Origin: Paranoxybacillus vitaminiphilus
GTDB lineage: Bacteria; Bacillota; Bacilli; Bacillales; Anoxybacillaceae
NCBI RefSeq assembly: GCF_003259935.1
Contig: NZ_QLMH01000002.1
Coordinates: 1 to 64,000, forward strand
DNA: 64,000 nt
Direction: 5' to 3'
Of the stretch, positions 36,519 through 45,372 are shown piece by piece. Under the pieces are notes generated by a model. That model was not told the origin of the DNA. It saw only the letters and a program-made list of their open reading frames with translations, and ran no database searches. Every line of letters begins with the position of its first letter. Within the stretch, counting starts at the first letter, position 1. The translations under genes were made by a program, and so were the position numbers.

Positions 36519-36806
36519 ATGTTCAATGTTATCGGTATTGGTTTATCTTTTGTAGGGCTTGTGGCGGTCATCTTTTTGTGGTATTTCATCAAGAAGGAAG
36601 GGGGAGATGAAAGAGGGGATAAAATATTGGGCATTGCGGGGATGACAGTTTATTTTGCATTTTTGTTAGGGTATTTGATAATTTTTATTATCAATATTAA
36701 GATGCCATTAAACGGAGAACAATTTAATTTTGCTTTAACTTGTTTATTCGCATTGGTTGTCATTTCTTATTCAGCAACGATTATAGTATTGAAGAAACGA
36801 TATTAG
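36519..36806 (+). CDS. Small membrane protein (DUF2178-like)
   Basis: A 95-residue protein with three hydrophobic segments, including GIGLSFVGLVAVIFLWYFI and GMTVYFAFLLGYLIIFIINI, with a charged KKEGGDERGDK loop between the first two. The DERGDKI motif is common to small membrane partners of XRE regulators (DUF2178/DUF3796 type). The ATG follows GAGGAGGAATAGTT and is 2 bp from the regulator stop. Function unknown. Confidence 0.75.
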   Translation: MFNVIGIGLSFVGLVAVIFLWYFIKKEGGDERGDKILGIAGMTVYFAFLLGYLIIFIINIKMPLNGEQFNFALTCLFALVVISYSATIIVLKKRY

Positions 36807-36836
36807 ATTATAGAATTATCTTCTTCAATCTAACTT

Positions 36837-37001
36837 CTTGCTAAAAAAATTGGCATGAGCAAGAGTTACATTAGTAAAATAGAAGTTCCGAATACAGACA
36901 AACCTTTTTCGTTGGAAGTTCTTTTTGATATTGCTGAAGCTTTAGAGGTTTCGGTCACTAGCTTTTTTCAATATATTGATAATGATAAAAAGGGAGACTA
37001 G
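36837..37001 (+). pseudogene. Partial copy of the R-M controller gene
   Basis: The frame reads LAKKIGMSKSYISKIEVPNT, then DKPFSLEVLFDIAEALEVSV and SFFQYIDN. This is nearly the same as residues 26-79 of the controller protein at 33831-34070. The 5' half is missing, with no start codon. It marks a duplication or a second lost R-M locus. The rest of 36807-37373 holds only short frames I do not support. Confidence 0.8.
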
Positions 37002-37373
37002 ATGAAAAAGGAAAATAAATTTAAATATCGATTAACGATTGAAAATAAGCCAAAAGCAGGTTATGAATGATTTAAAGCAAATTCCTTATTTACTCTATGA
37101 AGAGAAACATTAACAAACAGAAGCAACATCGATAAATATTTAATTTTATTTCGGTATAATAAACGACAAGCAAATAAGCAGCGGGAGACGAATTTATCCA
37201 TGGATAGAATCATTTCATACATGGACATGGACGTACTCGTTTATAAGCATCTTTCTTCTATCACTTCTTGTCCGTATTATTATGCAATGGATAAACCAAA
37301 TCGACTCTGCCAGACAAAAGTGATGGATGGAATATTCATCTCCCGTTCATTGAGGAGTGAGCACCCCTTTCAT

Positions 37374-37562
37374 TTATTTGATTCGCTTATATACGATTGA
37401 AAATAAGCAAGATAATATCTTTCCGATGAGCCAAAATGGTAAATATATCAAAAAAATAGACAGTCCGTTTTTTTCAAGAACCCCTAATAAATCACCGCCT
37501 TTCTGCTCTTTTGAACGATAATATTCATCTATTTCCTTATATTCTTTTCTAATATTTTTCAT
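37374..37562 (-). CDS. Small single-span membrane protein
   Basis: A 62-residue protein with a charged N-terminus (MKNIRKEYKEIDEYYRSKEQ) and one hydrophobic segment (LSIFLIYLPFWLIGKILSCL). A strong ribosome site AAAGGAG lies seven bases before the ATG. No family is recognised. It stands alone between the XRE relic and a two-way terminator. Confidence 0.55.
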   Translation of the reverse strand: MKNIRKEYKEIDEYYRSKEQKGGDLLGVLEKNGLSIFLIYLPFWLIGKILSCLFSIVYKRIK

Positions 37563-37672
37563 AATAACTCCTTTCTGTTTTACAAAATATAATGAACCTC
37601 TCCCTTTTGACCGTTCTTTTTATCTTCCCGTTTTGTTTAGGCGATGTCTCAACATGAACTTATATAAATTAA

Positions 37673-37705
37673 AATCAGCTTGCCGACTTTGCCGACAAGC
37701 TGATT
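37673..37705. terminator. Bidirectional intrinsic terminator
   Basis: AATCAGCTTG (37673-37682) and CAAGCTGATT (37696-37705) form a 10-bp stem; T-rich tails are present on both strands. A degenerate relative of this segment lies at about 48425-48445. Confidence 0.8.
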
Positions 37706-37731
37706 TTTTGTTTTTAATTTATACCTCAAGA

Positions 37732-37752
37732 CACTTCCGGTTATTTATTGAA
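37732..37752 (-). repeat. Direct repeat of a codA-like gene 3' end (copy 1)
   Basis: These 21 bases are identical to 48481-48501, which contain the last codons and stop of a cytosine-deaminase-like fragment. Weaker similarity continues to lower coordinates into the terminator. The two copies are in the same orientation and bracket the sugar-acid operon. Between 37563 and 37873 only the terminator and this repeat are seen. Confidence 0.7.
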
Positions 37753-37873
37753 CAAACGTTATTTAATTTTCCTGCCTCGAACTAACACAAACAAAACACT
37801 TGTAAGTTGACTCAATCATGTCAGCTTCTCAATCACCACGTTTTTTGCAATACTTTCATGAATTTCTCCCATC

Positions 37874-38776
37874 TTAAGATAATAAATCAGCTTGTTTGAG
37901 AATTTCATTAATATACTGAATTTCCTCTTCGCCCAGCGGTCTAGAAGGCAGCAAAGAGTGCGTTGAAATTTCTAAGCCCATAAAACGTATCGCTTCTTTA
38001 ACAACTGTTACAAACGGTGAATCAATTTTATATAACATCGGTAAATAAGCGAGCTGCTGGTGCAATTGAATCGCTTTTGCAAAATCTTTCTCCTGAAATG
38101 CCTGATAAATTCCAATCGTAAGCTGTGGCGCAAAGTTTGCACTGGCAGATATGGCTCCGTCGCCTCCTAAGGAGAGAGTATTGAGGAGGTGATCGTCATA
38201 GCCCGCAAAAACAGAAAAATAAGGATATTTCTTTTTAACCTTTAAAATCATTTCCCGGATATGTCCCGCGGCATCTACTGTTTCCTTAATCCCTACAATA
38301 TTCGAATGATTCTCAACTAATTTTAAAACAAAATCAGGGGCTAAATCCTGTCCTGTCAAAGTTGGAAAATTATACAGTAAAATAGGAATATGAATCGCTT
38401 TTGCCACTTCACTATAATGCTCAAATAGATTTTCATCAGAGAGCGGCCAGTAGTATGGATTAATCACCACAACTCCGTCTGCGCCAATTTTCTCGCTATG
38501 CCAGCTTAATTCAATCACTTCTCTAGTATTTGTACCGCCTGTTCCAATTAAAACAGGAACTCTTCCGGCCACGTATTCAGTAGCAAATGCAGCCACATCT
38601 TTCCTCTCTTGCTTCGACATTTGACTGAATTCCCCGCCTGTTCCAAGGAAAAACAATCCATGAACACCGGAATCAATGAGGAAATCGATCAATTTGCTCA
38701 TTCCGGCTCTGTCAAACTTCCCTGTCTCATTAAAAATAGTAGGGACAGGGGGAATAATCCCCTGAAATCTTGCCAC
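37874..38776 (-). CDS. DapA-family aldolase (dihydrodipicolinate synthase-like)
   Basis: A protein of about 300 residues starting at the GTG of 38776, just behind GGGGGGAGAAAATA; upstream extension to 38830 would run into the permease gene. Family marks: PVPTIFNETGKFDRAGMSKL, FLGTGGEFSQMSKQERKDVA, the catalytic Tyr in ILLYNFPTLTGQDL and the Schiff-base Lys in IVGIKETVDAAG. In this operon it is more likely a catabolic 2-oxo acid aldolase or sugar-acid dehydratase (as KDG aldolase or 5-keto-4-deoxyglucarate dehydratase are) than a lysine enzyme. It is the last gene of the operon. Confidence 0.88.
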   Translation of the reverse strand: MARFQGIIPPVPTIFNETGKFDRAGMSKLIDFLIDSGVHGLFFLGTGGEFSQMSKQERKDVAAFATEYVAGRVPVLIGTGGTNTREVIELSWHSEKIGADGVVVINPYYWPLSDENLFEHYSEVAKAIHIPILLYNFPTLTGQDLAPDFVLKLVENHSNIVGIKETVDAAGHIREMILKVKKKYPYFSVFAGYDDHLLNTLSLGGDGAISASANFAPQLTIGIYQAFQEKDFAKAIQLHQQLAYLPMLYKIDSPFVTVVKEAIRFMGLEISTHSLLPSRPLGEEEIQYINEILKQADLLS

Positions 38777-38819
38777 TATTTTCTCCCCCCGTATGTTTTT
38801 TTCATTTAATACAATAGGA

Positions 38820-40094
38820 TTACTCGCCAAACCACCCCAACGGAATCGTAACGAGTTCCGGGAATATCGTTAATAAAAGAAGTACGAAAAGTTCCACTAA
38901 TAAAAATGGCAATACTCCCTTTGTCATTTCGATAATACTTATTTTGCTGATACCGCAGCCAACGTAAAGTACAGTTCCTACCGGAGGCGTAATCAATCCG
39001 ATTGACAAGTTAATAACTACGAGGAGCCCAAAATAGATTGGATCAATTCCCGCCTGTTGTACTAAAGGAAGAAGTACTGGAGTAAAGATTAAAATCGCAG
39101 GAGTAAGGTCCATGACGCAACCGACTAAGAAAAGCAACAGCATAATCATGAGCAGTAGTGCAGTAGGGTTCTCAGTTAATCCACCCAGGAGAGCACCTAG
39201 TTCCGCCGGGATTTGTGCAACTGTAATAACATAAGCAGATACCATCGCTGTTGAAGCTAAAAACATAACTACTCCCGTTGTTTTCGCTGTTTCCACAAGC
39301 ACTTTAGGCAAATCAGATAATTTTAACTCACGATAACCTAAGCTAACAATTAGTGCATAAACAGCAGCAACAACCCCTGCTTCTGTCGGTGTGAAAATTC
39401 CTCCGCGAAGACCTACAATAATTAACAGAGGCAAAAGCAACGCCCAAAATGCTCGTGTAAATGCTTTCCATCTTTCTTTTGCTGTTGCTTTTGGCAATGT
39501 TTCACTGTTGTCCCGTTTAGATACAAAATACCAGACAATCATTAAACCAACTGCCATTAAAATACCCGGTATAATTCCTGCCATAAACAGTTGCGTAATA
39601 GACACACCGCTAACTACTCCAAAAAGAATCATTGGAATACTTGGCGGAATGACTGTGCCAATAATTCCGACCGAAGCTATTAATCCAGTAGATGAATTTT
39701 TATTATAACGGTTAGCAACCATCATCGGAATTAAGATAGCTCCCAGTGCGGCCGTATCTGCCACAGCTGAACCGGAAATTCCGGCAAAAATAACACCGGC
39801 AATAATCGCAACATATCCTAGTCCTCCGCGGATATGTCCAACTAAAGCGCTTGCAAAATCAACAATCCTTTTAGAAACACCGCCAACGTTCATAATTTCT
39901 CCAGTTAGTATAAAAAACGGGATTGCCATTAACGCAAAGCTATTCGCGCCATTAATTAAATTTTCAGCAACAATTTGCGTGTCAAACATCCCTAATACAA
40001 ACATCATGACAATGGCACTAACCAGCATGGAAATTGCTACCGGAACACCAAAAAGCAAGAAGAGGAACAACGTGCCTAGAAAAATCCAAATCAT
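38820..40094 (-). CDS. dctM: TRAP transporter large permease (DctM), second system
   Basis: A 424-residue protein with about 12 spans. The start MIWIFLGTLFLFLLFGVPVA and motifs GSAVADTAALGAILIPMM and PPVGTVLYVGCGISKISI identify DctM. It overlaps the small permease gene by four bases (ATGA). It differs clearly from the DctM start at 1-128, so the two systems are separate. Substrate expected to be a sugar acid. Confidence 0.94.
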   Translation of the reverse strand: MIWIFLGTLFLFLLFGVPVAISMLVSAIVMMFVLGMFDTQIVAENLINGANSFALMAIPFFILTGEIMNVGGVSKRIVDFASALVGHIRGGLGYVAIIAGVIFAGISGSAVADTAALGAILIPMMVANRYNKNSSTGLIASVGIIGTVIPPSIPMILFGVVSGVSITQLFMAGIIPGILMAVGLMIVWYFVSKRDNSETLPKATAKERWKAFTRAFWALLLPLLIIVGLRGGIFTPTEAGVVAAVYALIVSLGYRELKLSDLPKVLVETAKTTGVVMFLASTAMVSAYVITVAQIPAELGALLGGLTENPTALLLMIMLLLFLVGCVMDLTPAILIFTPVLLPLVQQAGIDPIYFGLLVVINLSIGLITPPVGTVLYVGCGISKISIIEMTKGVLPFLLVELFVLLLLTIFPELVTIPLGWFGE

Positions 40095-40636
40095 GATTTA
40101 GTTCCCCCATTCTTATTTGATAAGTTAACATCATTAGCATCTGCCGCTTCTTTCACCCATGACGGGGGATTCTGATTGAAAAATCCGAACTGTACCGCTT
40201 GGATAATACTGATACCAATCATGCAAACAGCGGCAAATAAACCTGCAAGATAGAACAAAGCTACCGGCAACCCCGTTCCCGGACCTGTTACTCCGCTGTT
40301 CAAAGCCATCATTTTGATAAGTCCATCAATAAATAAGCCAAGTACAATAATAATCACGATATTTGATAATACATAAGCAATCCTTTGCCATCCGCGCGGC
40401 AAAATGCTGACAAGCAAATCTACTCCTAAGTGACCTTTATCTTTTGATGCAACAATAGCTCCAAGGAAAACAACCCAGACAAACAAATAACGGGCTAATT
40501 CCTCTGACCAGGTTAATCCGGAGTTAAATACATAACGCAAAACGACATTTAAAAATACGAAAATACACATTGCCGATAAAATGATCGTAATTAATGCATT
40601 TAAGGAGCTGTTTAAAATTTTTAACAATCTTTCCAT
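40091..40636 (-). CDS. dctQ: TRAP transporter small permease (DctQ), second system
   Basis: A protein of about 181 residues starting MERLLKILNSSLNALITIIL at 40636 behind GAGGTGGGAGTCAT. The frame is open to 40774, but the extra part is translated from the MITE and is not real. Signature: NVVLRYVFNSGLTWSEELAR then YLFVWVVFLGA. The MITE at 40670-40771 separates it from dctP, leaving 150 bp of non-coding DNA within the operon. Confidence 0.92.
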   Translation of the reverse strand: MERLLKILNSSLNALITIILSAMCIFVFLNVVLRYVFNSGLTWSEELARYLFVWVVFLGAIVASKDKGHLGVDLLVSILPRGWQRIAYVLSNIVIIIVLGLFIDGLIKMMALNSGVTGPGTGLPVALFYLAGLFAAVCMIGISIIQAVQFGFFNQNPPSWVKEAADANDVNLSNKNGGTKS

Positions 40637-40669
40637 ATGACTCCCACCTCTAATATTGAAGATTTCACA

Positions 40670-40771
40670 AGGCTGTCTCATAAAGATCTGACCCCATGCC
40701 CGTTTCACAATATATCTTATGGTTCTATATACTGTGTTATGGGGTCTGACCCTTTGTTTTTGAGCCAGCCT
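40670..40771. mobile_element. MITE, IS1182-like ends (copy 2), inside the TRAP operon
   Basis: A 102-bp element with ends AGGCTGTCTCA and TGAGCCAGCCT (one mismatch). Its inverse complement aligns with the 31279-31386 copy, including ATATATTGTGAAA and TTTATGAGACAGCC. It inserted between dctP and dctQ. No coding capacity. Confidence 0.8.
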
Positions 40772-40786
40772 CATGAACCTGCCGTG

Positions 40787-41809
40787 TTATTGCTCACGAA
40801 TTTTCTTTACTAACTCTTCTGCCCAATCATATTGTTTATAAAGTTTTTCGTAAACTGGCTCTACTGACTTTTCTAACTGACTTCTAAACTCTCGGTCCGG
40901 AACAATGATTTCCAGCCCTTCTTTTTTCAGGAAGTCTTTTACTTCATTTTCTGCTTTTAATGCTAACTCCCATTGATAATCGGCGGATGCTTTGGCAGCT
41001 TCTAAAATAATCTCCTGCGTTTCTTTATCGAATCCATCAAATAATTTCTTATTAATTAAGTAAACATTTGGACTAAACATATGATTCGTTTCGATTACAT
41101 GACTTTGAACTTCATACCAACCGTTAGCCTTTAAAGTCAAATACGGGTTTTCTTGTCCATCAATAACTTTTTGTTCTAATGCAGTAAATACTTCAGAAAG
41201 TGCCATTGGAGTTACATTGGCCCCCATCGCTTTTCCGGTTTCTACAAAAATTGGAACGTTAGGCATTCTTAAACGAAATCCTTTAAAATCATCCATAGAT
41301 TTAATTGGACGATTTGCAGAAACAACACGAAATCCGTTAACAGTCCAACCAATTGGTTCTACACCTAATTTTCGAAACTCTTCTTTAATTTCTTCTCCTA
41401 CTTCCCCATTTAGCACTTTACGGGCATGTTCATAATCTTTAAATAAATATGGCCATTCTACAACACCGATTTTTGGCTGGGCTGTTTGTAAACCCATTCC
41501 GGCGATCGCCATCTCGATTGTTCCGTTACGAACGCCATTTGTGAAAGATGCTTCATCCCCTAATTTATTTGCTTCATAAATTTCTACTTTAATCTTACCG
41601 TTTGTCTTTTCTTCCACCATTGGCTTGAATTTTTCTTTTAAAGCAATGTTTTGCGGATGATCGGCCGCGAAATAATGTGCAATTTTAATCGTTTTTACAC
41701 CATCTTTATCTGATGATTTACCATTATTTCCCGTTTGTTTTTGACCACATCCAGATACAACAGCAAGCATAACAGCTAAAATAACAGCTAACCATTTCAT
41801 TTTTTTCAT
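40787..41809 (-). CDS. dctP: TRAP transporter substrate-binding lipoprotein (DctP), second system
   Basis: A 340-residue protein with signal peptide MKKMKWLAVILAVMLAVVSG and lipoprotein Cys 21. Family blocks are IKIAHYFAADHPQNIALKEK, the Arg motif FKGFRLRMPNVPIFVETGKA and SEVFTALEQKVIDGQENPYL. Relatives of this subgroup bind sugar acids such as diketogulonate, gluconate or glucuronate. Its neighbour is the KDPG aldolase gene, six bases upstream, so uptake and breakdown are co-expressed. Confidence 0.92.
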   Translation of the reverse strand: MKKMKWLAVILAVMLAVVSGCGQKQTGNNGKSSDKDGVKTIKIAHYFAADHPQNIALKEKFKPMVEEKTNGKIKVEIYEANKLGDEASFTNGVRNGTIEMAIAGMGLQTAQPKIGVVEWPYLFKDYEHARKVLNGEVGEEIKEEFRKLGVEPIGWTVNGFRVVSANRPIKSMDDFKGFRLRMPNVPIFVETGKAMGANVTPMALSEVFTALEQKVIDGQENPYLTLKANGWYEVQSHVIETNHMFSPNVYLINKKLFDGFDKETQEIILEAAKASADYQWELALKAENEVKDFLKKEGLEIIVPDREFRSQLEKSVEPVYEKLYKQYDWAEELVKKIREQ

Positions 41810-41815
41810 TATTTT

Positions 41816-42472
41816 TTACCCCCTTGTTTCACCTTGATTTCTTGCTCTTTTAACTGCTTGAATATACTCTGCTGCAGTTTTGCAGAGATTTTCAAAATAG
41901 GCTTCATCCATTGGCTTTTTTGTATTGACTAAATTGCTGCCAATTCCAACGGCTACAGCTCCTGCCTGAATATATTCAGCAACATTTCTTAAATCCACCC
42001 CCCCGGTCGGCATCAATGGAATATGAGGCATTGGTCCATGAACATCCTTAAGATATCGAGGACCAAACATATTAGCTGGAAACACTTTAACTACATCTGC
42101 ACCATGTTCATAAGCGGTTAAAATTTCTGTTGGAGTTAAGGCTCCAGGAATGCTAATTACACCATAACGCTTTGTTAGTTTAATCGTTTCGATGTTAACA
42201 GTAGGCGAAAAAATGAATTTTGCACCTGCCATAATCGCCGCCCGGGCTGTTTCCGGGTCGAGTACAGTACCTGCTCCTACAATTACCTCATCCCCCATCT
42301 CACTTGCTACTTGTTCGATCAGTGTCAAAACTTTTGGAGTTTCCACAGTGATTTCTAACGTTTTTACTCCGCCAGCGTGTAAAGCCTTAGCGATAGGAAG
42401 AATATTCTCTGGCTGAGCTCCCCGAATAATAGCAACAATACCATTTTCTTTGATTTGTTCTAATAAATTCAT
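41816..42472 (-). CDS. kdgA: KDPG/KHG aldolase
   Basis: A 218-residue class I aldolase that splits 2-keto-3-deoxy-6-phosphogluconate to pyruvate and glyceraldehyde 3-phosphate. Motifs: GIVAIIRGAQPENILPIAKA with the catalytic Glu region LEITVETPK, GAGTVLDPETARAAIMAGAK, FIFSPTVN and the Schiff-base Lys in GADVVKVFPANMFGPRYLKD. It follows the KDG kinase gene by about 20 bp. Ribosome site GGTGAG before the ATG at 42472. Confidence 0.95.
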   Translation of the reverse strand: MNLLEQIKENGIVAIIRGAQPENILPIAKALHAGGVKTLEITVETPKVLTLIEQVASEMGDEVIVGAGTVLDPETARAAIMAGAKFIFSPTVNIETIKLTKRYGVISIPGALTPTEILTAYEHGADVVKVFPANMFGPRYLKDVHGPMPHIPLMPTGGVDLRNVAEYIQAGAVAVGIGSNLVNTKKPMDEAYFENLCKTAAEYIQAVKRARNQGETRG

Positions 42473-42491
42473 CACTATCTCACCTGCCTTT

Positions 42492-43442
42492 CTAACGATT
42501 CACACCTTTATTTTCAGAACGAAGAAACGCCTCCAGCTCTGTTCGATCAGGCAACCCTTCTACATCGCCATTCACCATCGTGGCAAATGCACCAACGGCA
42601 TTTCCTCGTTGCACAGCATCGTAAAAACTTAATCCATCCAGCAATCCTGACACAAAACCCGCAGCAAAACCATCTCCTGCACCAACCGGGTCGACAACCT
42701 GCTTAACCGGAAATCCCGGTACCAGCCGGCTTTCTGTACTTGTAAAATAGTAAGCACCGTTAGCTCCTACTTTAAGGACAACTAAGGAAGCACCATGTTC
42801 AAGGAAGCGCTTTCCCAACTGCTCTGGAGCGGCTTGTCCGAACATAAACTCCGCTTCATCAATTCCAGGCAGTACGATATCGGCCTTTGAAGCGATTTCT
42901 AACAGCGTTTTCCTTGCTTTTTCTTCCGGCCAAAGCTTTTTTCTTACATTCGGATCAAAAACTACCTTGACACCATGTTTCCTAGCTATCTCGATTCCAT
43001 GCATCACCGTTTCACGGCAGCTTTCACTTAAAGCCGGAGTAATTCCAGTGATATGAAGATATTTTGCTTGAGCTATATATCCTTCATCTAAATCTTCAGG
43101 CACCATGCGGCTGGCCGCAGAATATTTTCGATAATAGTAAACCCGAACATCATTGGCTCTTCGGAATTCTTTAAAATAAATCCCGGTTGGTGCCGTTTCG
43201 TCCACTTTTACTTGGCTGACATCAACGCCTTCCCCGCTGATAAATGCAACCATCGCTTTCCCAAATTCATCATTGCCGACCCGACTAATCCAGCCGGCTC
43301 GGTGTCCCAGCCTCGTTAAGCCGATGGCAAAATTGGATTCAGCTCCTCCAAATTTTCTAGAGAAATGGTTCGCATATCTCATTAGACCGGTTGAGTCTGG
43401 AGTGAAAAGTACCATTGTTTCTCCAAAGGTTACAACATCCAA
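42492..43442 (-). CDS. kdgK: 2-keto-3-deoxygluconate kinase (PfkB family)
   Basis: A 316-residue ribokinase-type kinase. N-terminal motif: FGGAESNFAIGLTRLGHRAG; C-terminal catalytic motif: DPVGAGDGFAAGFVSG with the base Asp. YYYRKYSAASRMVPEDLD fits KDG kinases. It begins with TTG behind AGAGGGAAG. Its product is the substrate of the aldolase next to it. A second, similar PfkB kinase lies at 46025-46975. A 197-bp gap before it may hold a separate promoter, though none is clear. Confidence 0.9.
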   Translation of the reverse strand: MDVVTFGETMVLFTPDSTGLMRYANHFSRKFGGAESNFAIGLTRLGHRAGWISRVGNDEFGKAMVAFISGEGVDVSQVKVDETAPTGIYFKEFRRANDVRVYYYRKYSAASRMVPEDLDEGYIAQAKYLHITGITPALSESCRETVMHGIEIARKHGVKVVFDPNVRKKLWPEEKARKTLLEIASKADIVLPGIDEAEFMFGQAAPEQLGKRFLEHGASLVVLKVGANGAYYFTSTESRLVPGFPVKQVVDPVGAGDGFAAGFVSGLLDGLSFYDAVQRGNAVGAFATMVNGDVEGLPDRTELEAFLRSENKGVNR

Positions 43443-43639
43443 GTTATGTCACTTCCCTCTATAAAAATCGATTTCTTGTTTTTTCTATGAACAACGATAA
43501 TTTGGTAGATACTAGAAATAAGGATATATATTGAATATATATAAATTTTTGGAATATGAACGGTAAAGAACTTCATCATCCGATTTTAAAAATACGGAAG
43601 ACCTTTTTTTCTATGACCGCACCTTTTACGGTCTCTGCT

Positions 43640-44656
43640 CTATTCATCTTGAGTTAAATAGTTATAAATACTTTCAGGAACTGGGATACCGTTTTTCATT
43701 CTCTCTTCTTCACGGAGTTGTTCCGGTTCCCCTGGAACCATGACCCTTTCAAATCCTTCAGCCGGTTGAATCTCATGGATTTCATCAATCATCTTATCCA
43801 TATTTTCTAAGAAAGATTGGAGATCCGTAAACATTGCCGGATTAATAGCACAGTAAAAATGACCAAGCTTACGTTTTTTATCATAGTCCCCATACATCGG
43901 TACAATATGTGGTCCAAAAGCTGCACCAACTAGAATACCGGAGAAAATATCCACGGTCATGGCAAGACCATATCCTTTGGCACCTGCAAAAGGCAGTAAA
44001 GCCTGCACTTCATGAGGATTCGTTGTAGGTTTTCCGTTTTCATCGACTCCCCAATCAGCGGGAATAGACTTACCCGTTTCTCTCGCATGAAGTACTTTCC
44101 CGAATGCAACATTACTTGTTGCCATGTCCAATATCACAGGTTTATTTTTTCTTGCCGGAAATCCATAGGCAATAGGATTCGTACCAAAGAAAGGTCTTGC
44201 TCCTCCGAAAGGTACTACCACTTTATCCGTATGGCTCATTGCCATCCCAATTAGATTTTCAGAAGCAGCCTGTCTGACGTAATAAGACAGCGCACCACAG
44301 TGACTGCTGTTCACTACCCCTACCATGCCGACTCCTTTTTCTTTAGCTAACTTTATCGCATATTCCATTGCGTATTTAGAAATTACGTGACCGAAACCGT
44401 CATTACCATCAACAACAGCCGTCACCGGTCCTGTCTCTTTCACTGTGATATTAGGGTCACAGTTAATTCCCCCCGCCTTAACTCTCTTCACATAATGCTC
44501 TGTTCTTAGAACACCATGGGAACTTACCCCACGTAAATCTGCATGAACCAAAACATCAGCGATGATCTCAGCATGTTCAGGTTTTACTCCTGCTTTTGTT
44601 AATTTTTTTGCACAAAGTTCTTTTAATTCTTCAAAGAAAACAATTACATCAGCCAT
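43640..44656 (-). CDS. Ldh-family (YiaK/malate/ureidoglycolate type) dehydrogenase
   Basis: A 338-residue enzyme of the malate/L-lactate (Ldh2) family, with its unusual NAD(P)-binding fold. Family signatures: [20 protein letters not shown], the catalytic His region [20 protein letters not shown] and [24 protein letters not shown]. The family includes YiaK (2,3-diketo-L-gulonate reductase) and ureidoglycolate dehydrogenase. Next to a TRAP system, kinase and HxlA, the YiaK-like role of reducing an imported keto sugar acid is the best guess, but is not proven. Confidence 0.88.
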   Translation of the reverse strand: MADVIVFFEELKELCAKKLTKAGVKPEHAEIIADVLVHADLRGVSSHGVLRTEHYVKRVKAGGINCDPNITVKETGPVTAVVDGNDGFGHVISKYAMEYAIKLAKEKGVGMVGVVNSSHCGALSYYVRQAASENLIGMAMSHTDKVVVPFGGARPFFGTNPIAYGFPARKNKPVILDMATSNVAFGKVLHARETGKSIPADWGVDENGKPTTNPHEVQALLPFAGAKGYGLAMTVDIFSGILVGAAFGPHIVPMYGDYDKKRKLGHFYCAINPAMFTDLQSFLENMDKMIDEIHEIQPAEGFERVMVPGEPEQLREEERMKNGIPVPESIYNYLTQDE

Positions 44657-44686
44657 AAATAAGAAGCCTTCCTTTCCATTATGTAT

Positions 44687-45253
44687 TTATTCAAGATTTG
44701 CATGACGCTGCCGCAGTGTTTCATTTAAATTTTCATCTTTATTTTTATTGCTCCTCAAAGCATGAATGATAACGGCATCTAATAAAAGATGTACACTTTG
44801 ATCAAATTGGTTACCCAAAGGCTGAATAGTTTGCGGTTCATGGGGTAAACGATATTTTGTAGCAGCCGGAATAATTAATAAAAAATCACTGATTTTTGCA
44901 ATTTTAGACTCTTGATTGGTTGTAACCAACCCTAGCTGCGCTCCTGCTTCTTTAGCTTTAACAGCAAAACTATAAATAGATTGTGTAGCCCCGGAACCAC
45001 TAATTAAAATTAACAAATCTCCGTATCCAATACTCGGTGTAATTGTCTCTCCAACAACAAATACTTCGTACCCCCCATGCATTAACCGCATCGCGAACGC
45101 TTTGCCCATTAAACCTGAACGCCCTTCCCCATAAACAAAAATTCTCTTAGCTTGATTCAGGCGCTCAGCAAAAATCAATGCCTCGTTTTCAGCTATATTT
45201 GACAATATTGTTTTCACTTCATCACAAATTGTTGTTACGATGTTTCTTATCAC
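44687..45253 (-). CDS. hxlB: 6-phospho-3-hexuloisomerase (SIS domain)
   Basis: A 188-residue SIS-domain protein. The phosphosugar site is RIFVYGEGRSGLMGKAFAMR with LMHGGYEVFVVGETITPS and LLILISGSGATQSIYSFAVK. Length and sequence match PHI of the ribulose monophosphate pathway, which converts 3-hexulose 6-phosphate to fructose 6-phosphate. GTG start behind GGGGGATT. It is 119 bp from hxlA; that gap has no feature. In this operon it may act on a sugar-acid-derived hexulose phosphate rather than on formaldehyde assimilation. Confidence 0.9.
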   Translation of the reverse strand: MIRNIVTTICDEVKTILSNIAENEALIFAERLNQAKRIFVYGEGRSGLMGKAFAMRLMHGGYEVFVVGETITPSIGYGDLLILISGSGATQSIYSFAVKAKEAGAQLGLVTTNQESKIAKISDFLLIIPAATKYRLPHEPQTIQPLGNQFDQSVHLLLDAVIIHALRSNKNKDENLNETLRQRHANLE

Positions 45254-45372
45254 TTATAAATCCCCCTTCCCCCTCAAAAACTACCTGTGGACGCTTCTAA
45301 AAATGATAGTTAAACTTTATTACTATATTAAGAGAGTAACACCACCAAATCAGATTTCTTGCCACACAAATA

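Noticed and set aside
37200-37400. 66-residue plus-strand frame
   Set aside because: Poor start signals and no known domain. The MDRIISYMDMD start recalled DNA polymerase IV, but the following residues do not fit.
40637-40774. N-terminal extension of DctQ
   Set aside because: The extra residues come from the MITE, and a good ribosome site supports the start at 40636.
43613-43633. Hairpin GACCG/CGGTC after the dehydrogenase gene
   Set aside because: The T-run lies on the wrong side for a minus-strand terminator.
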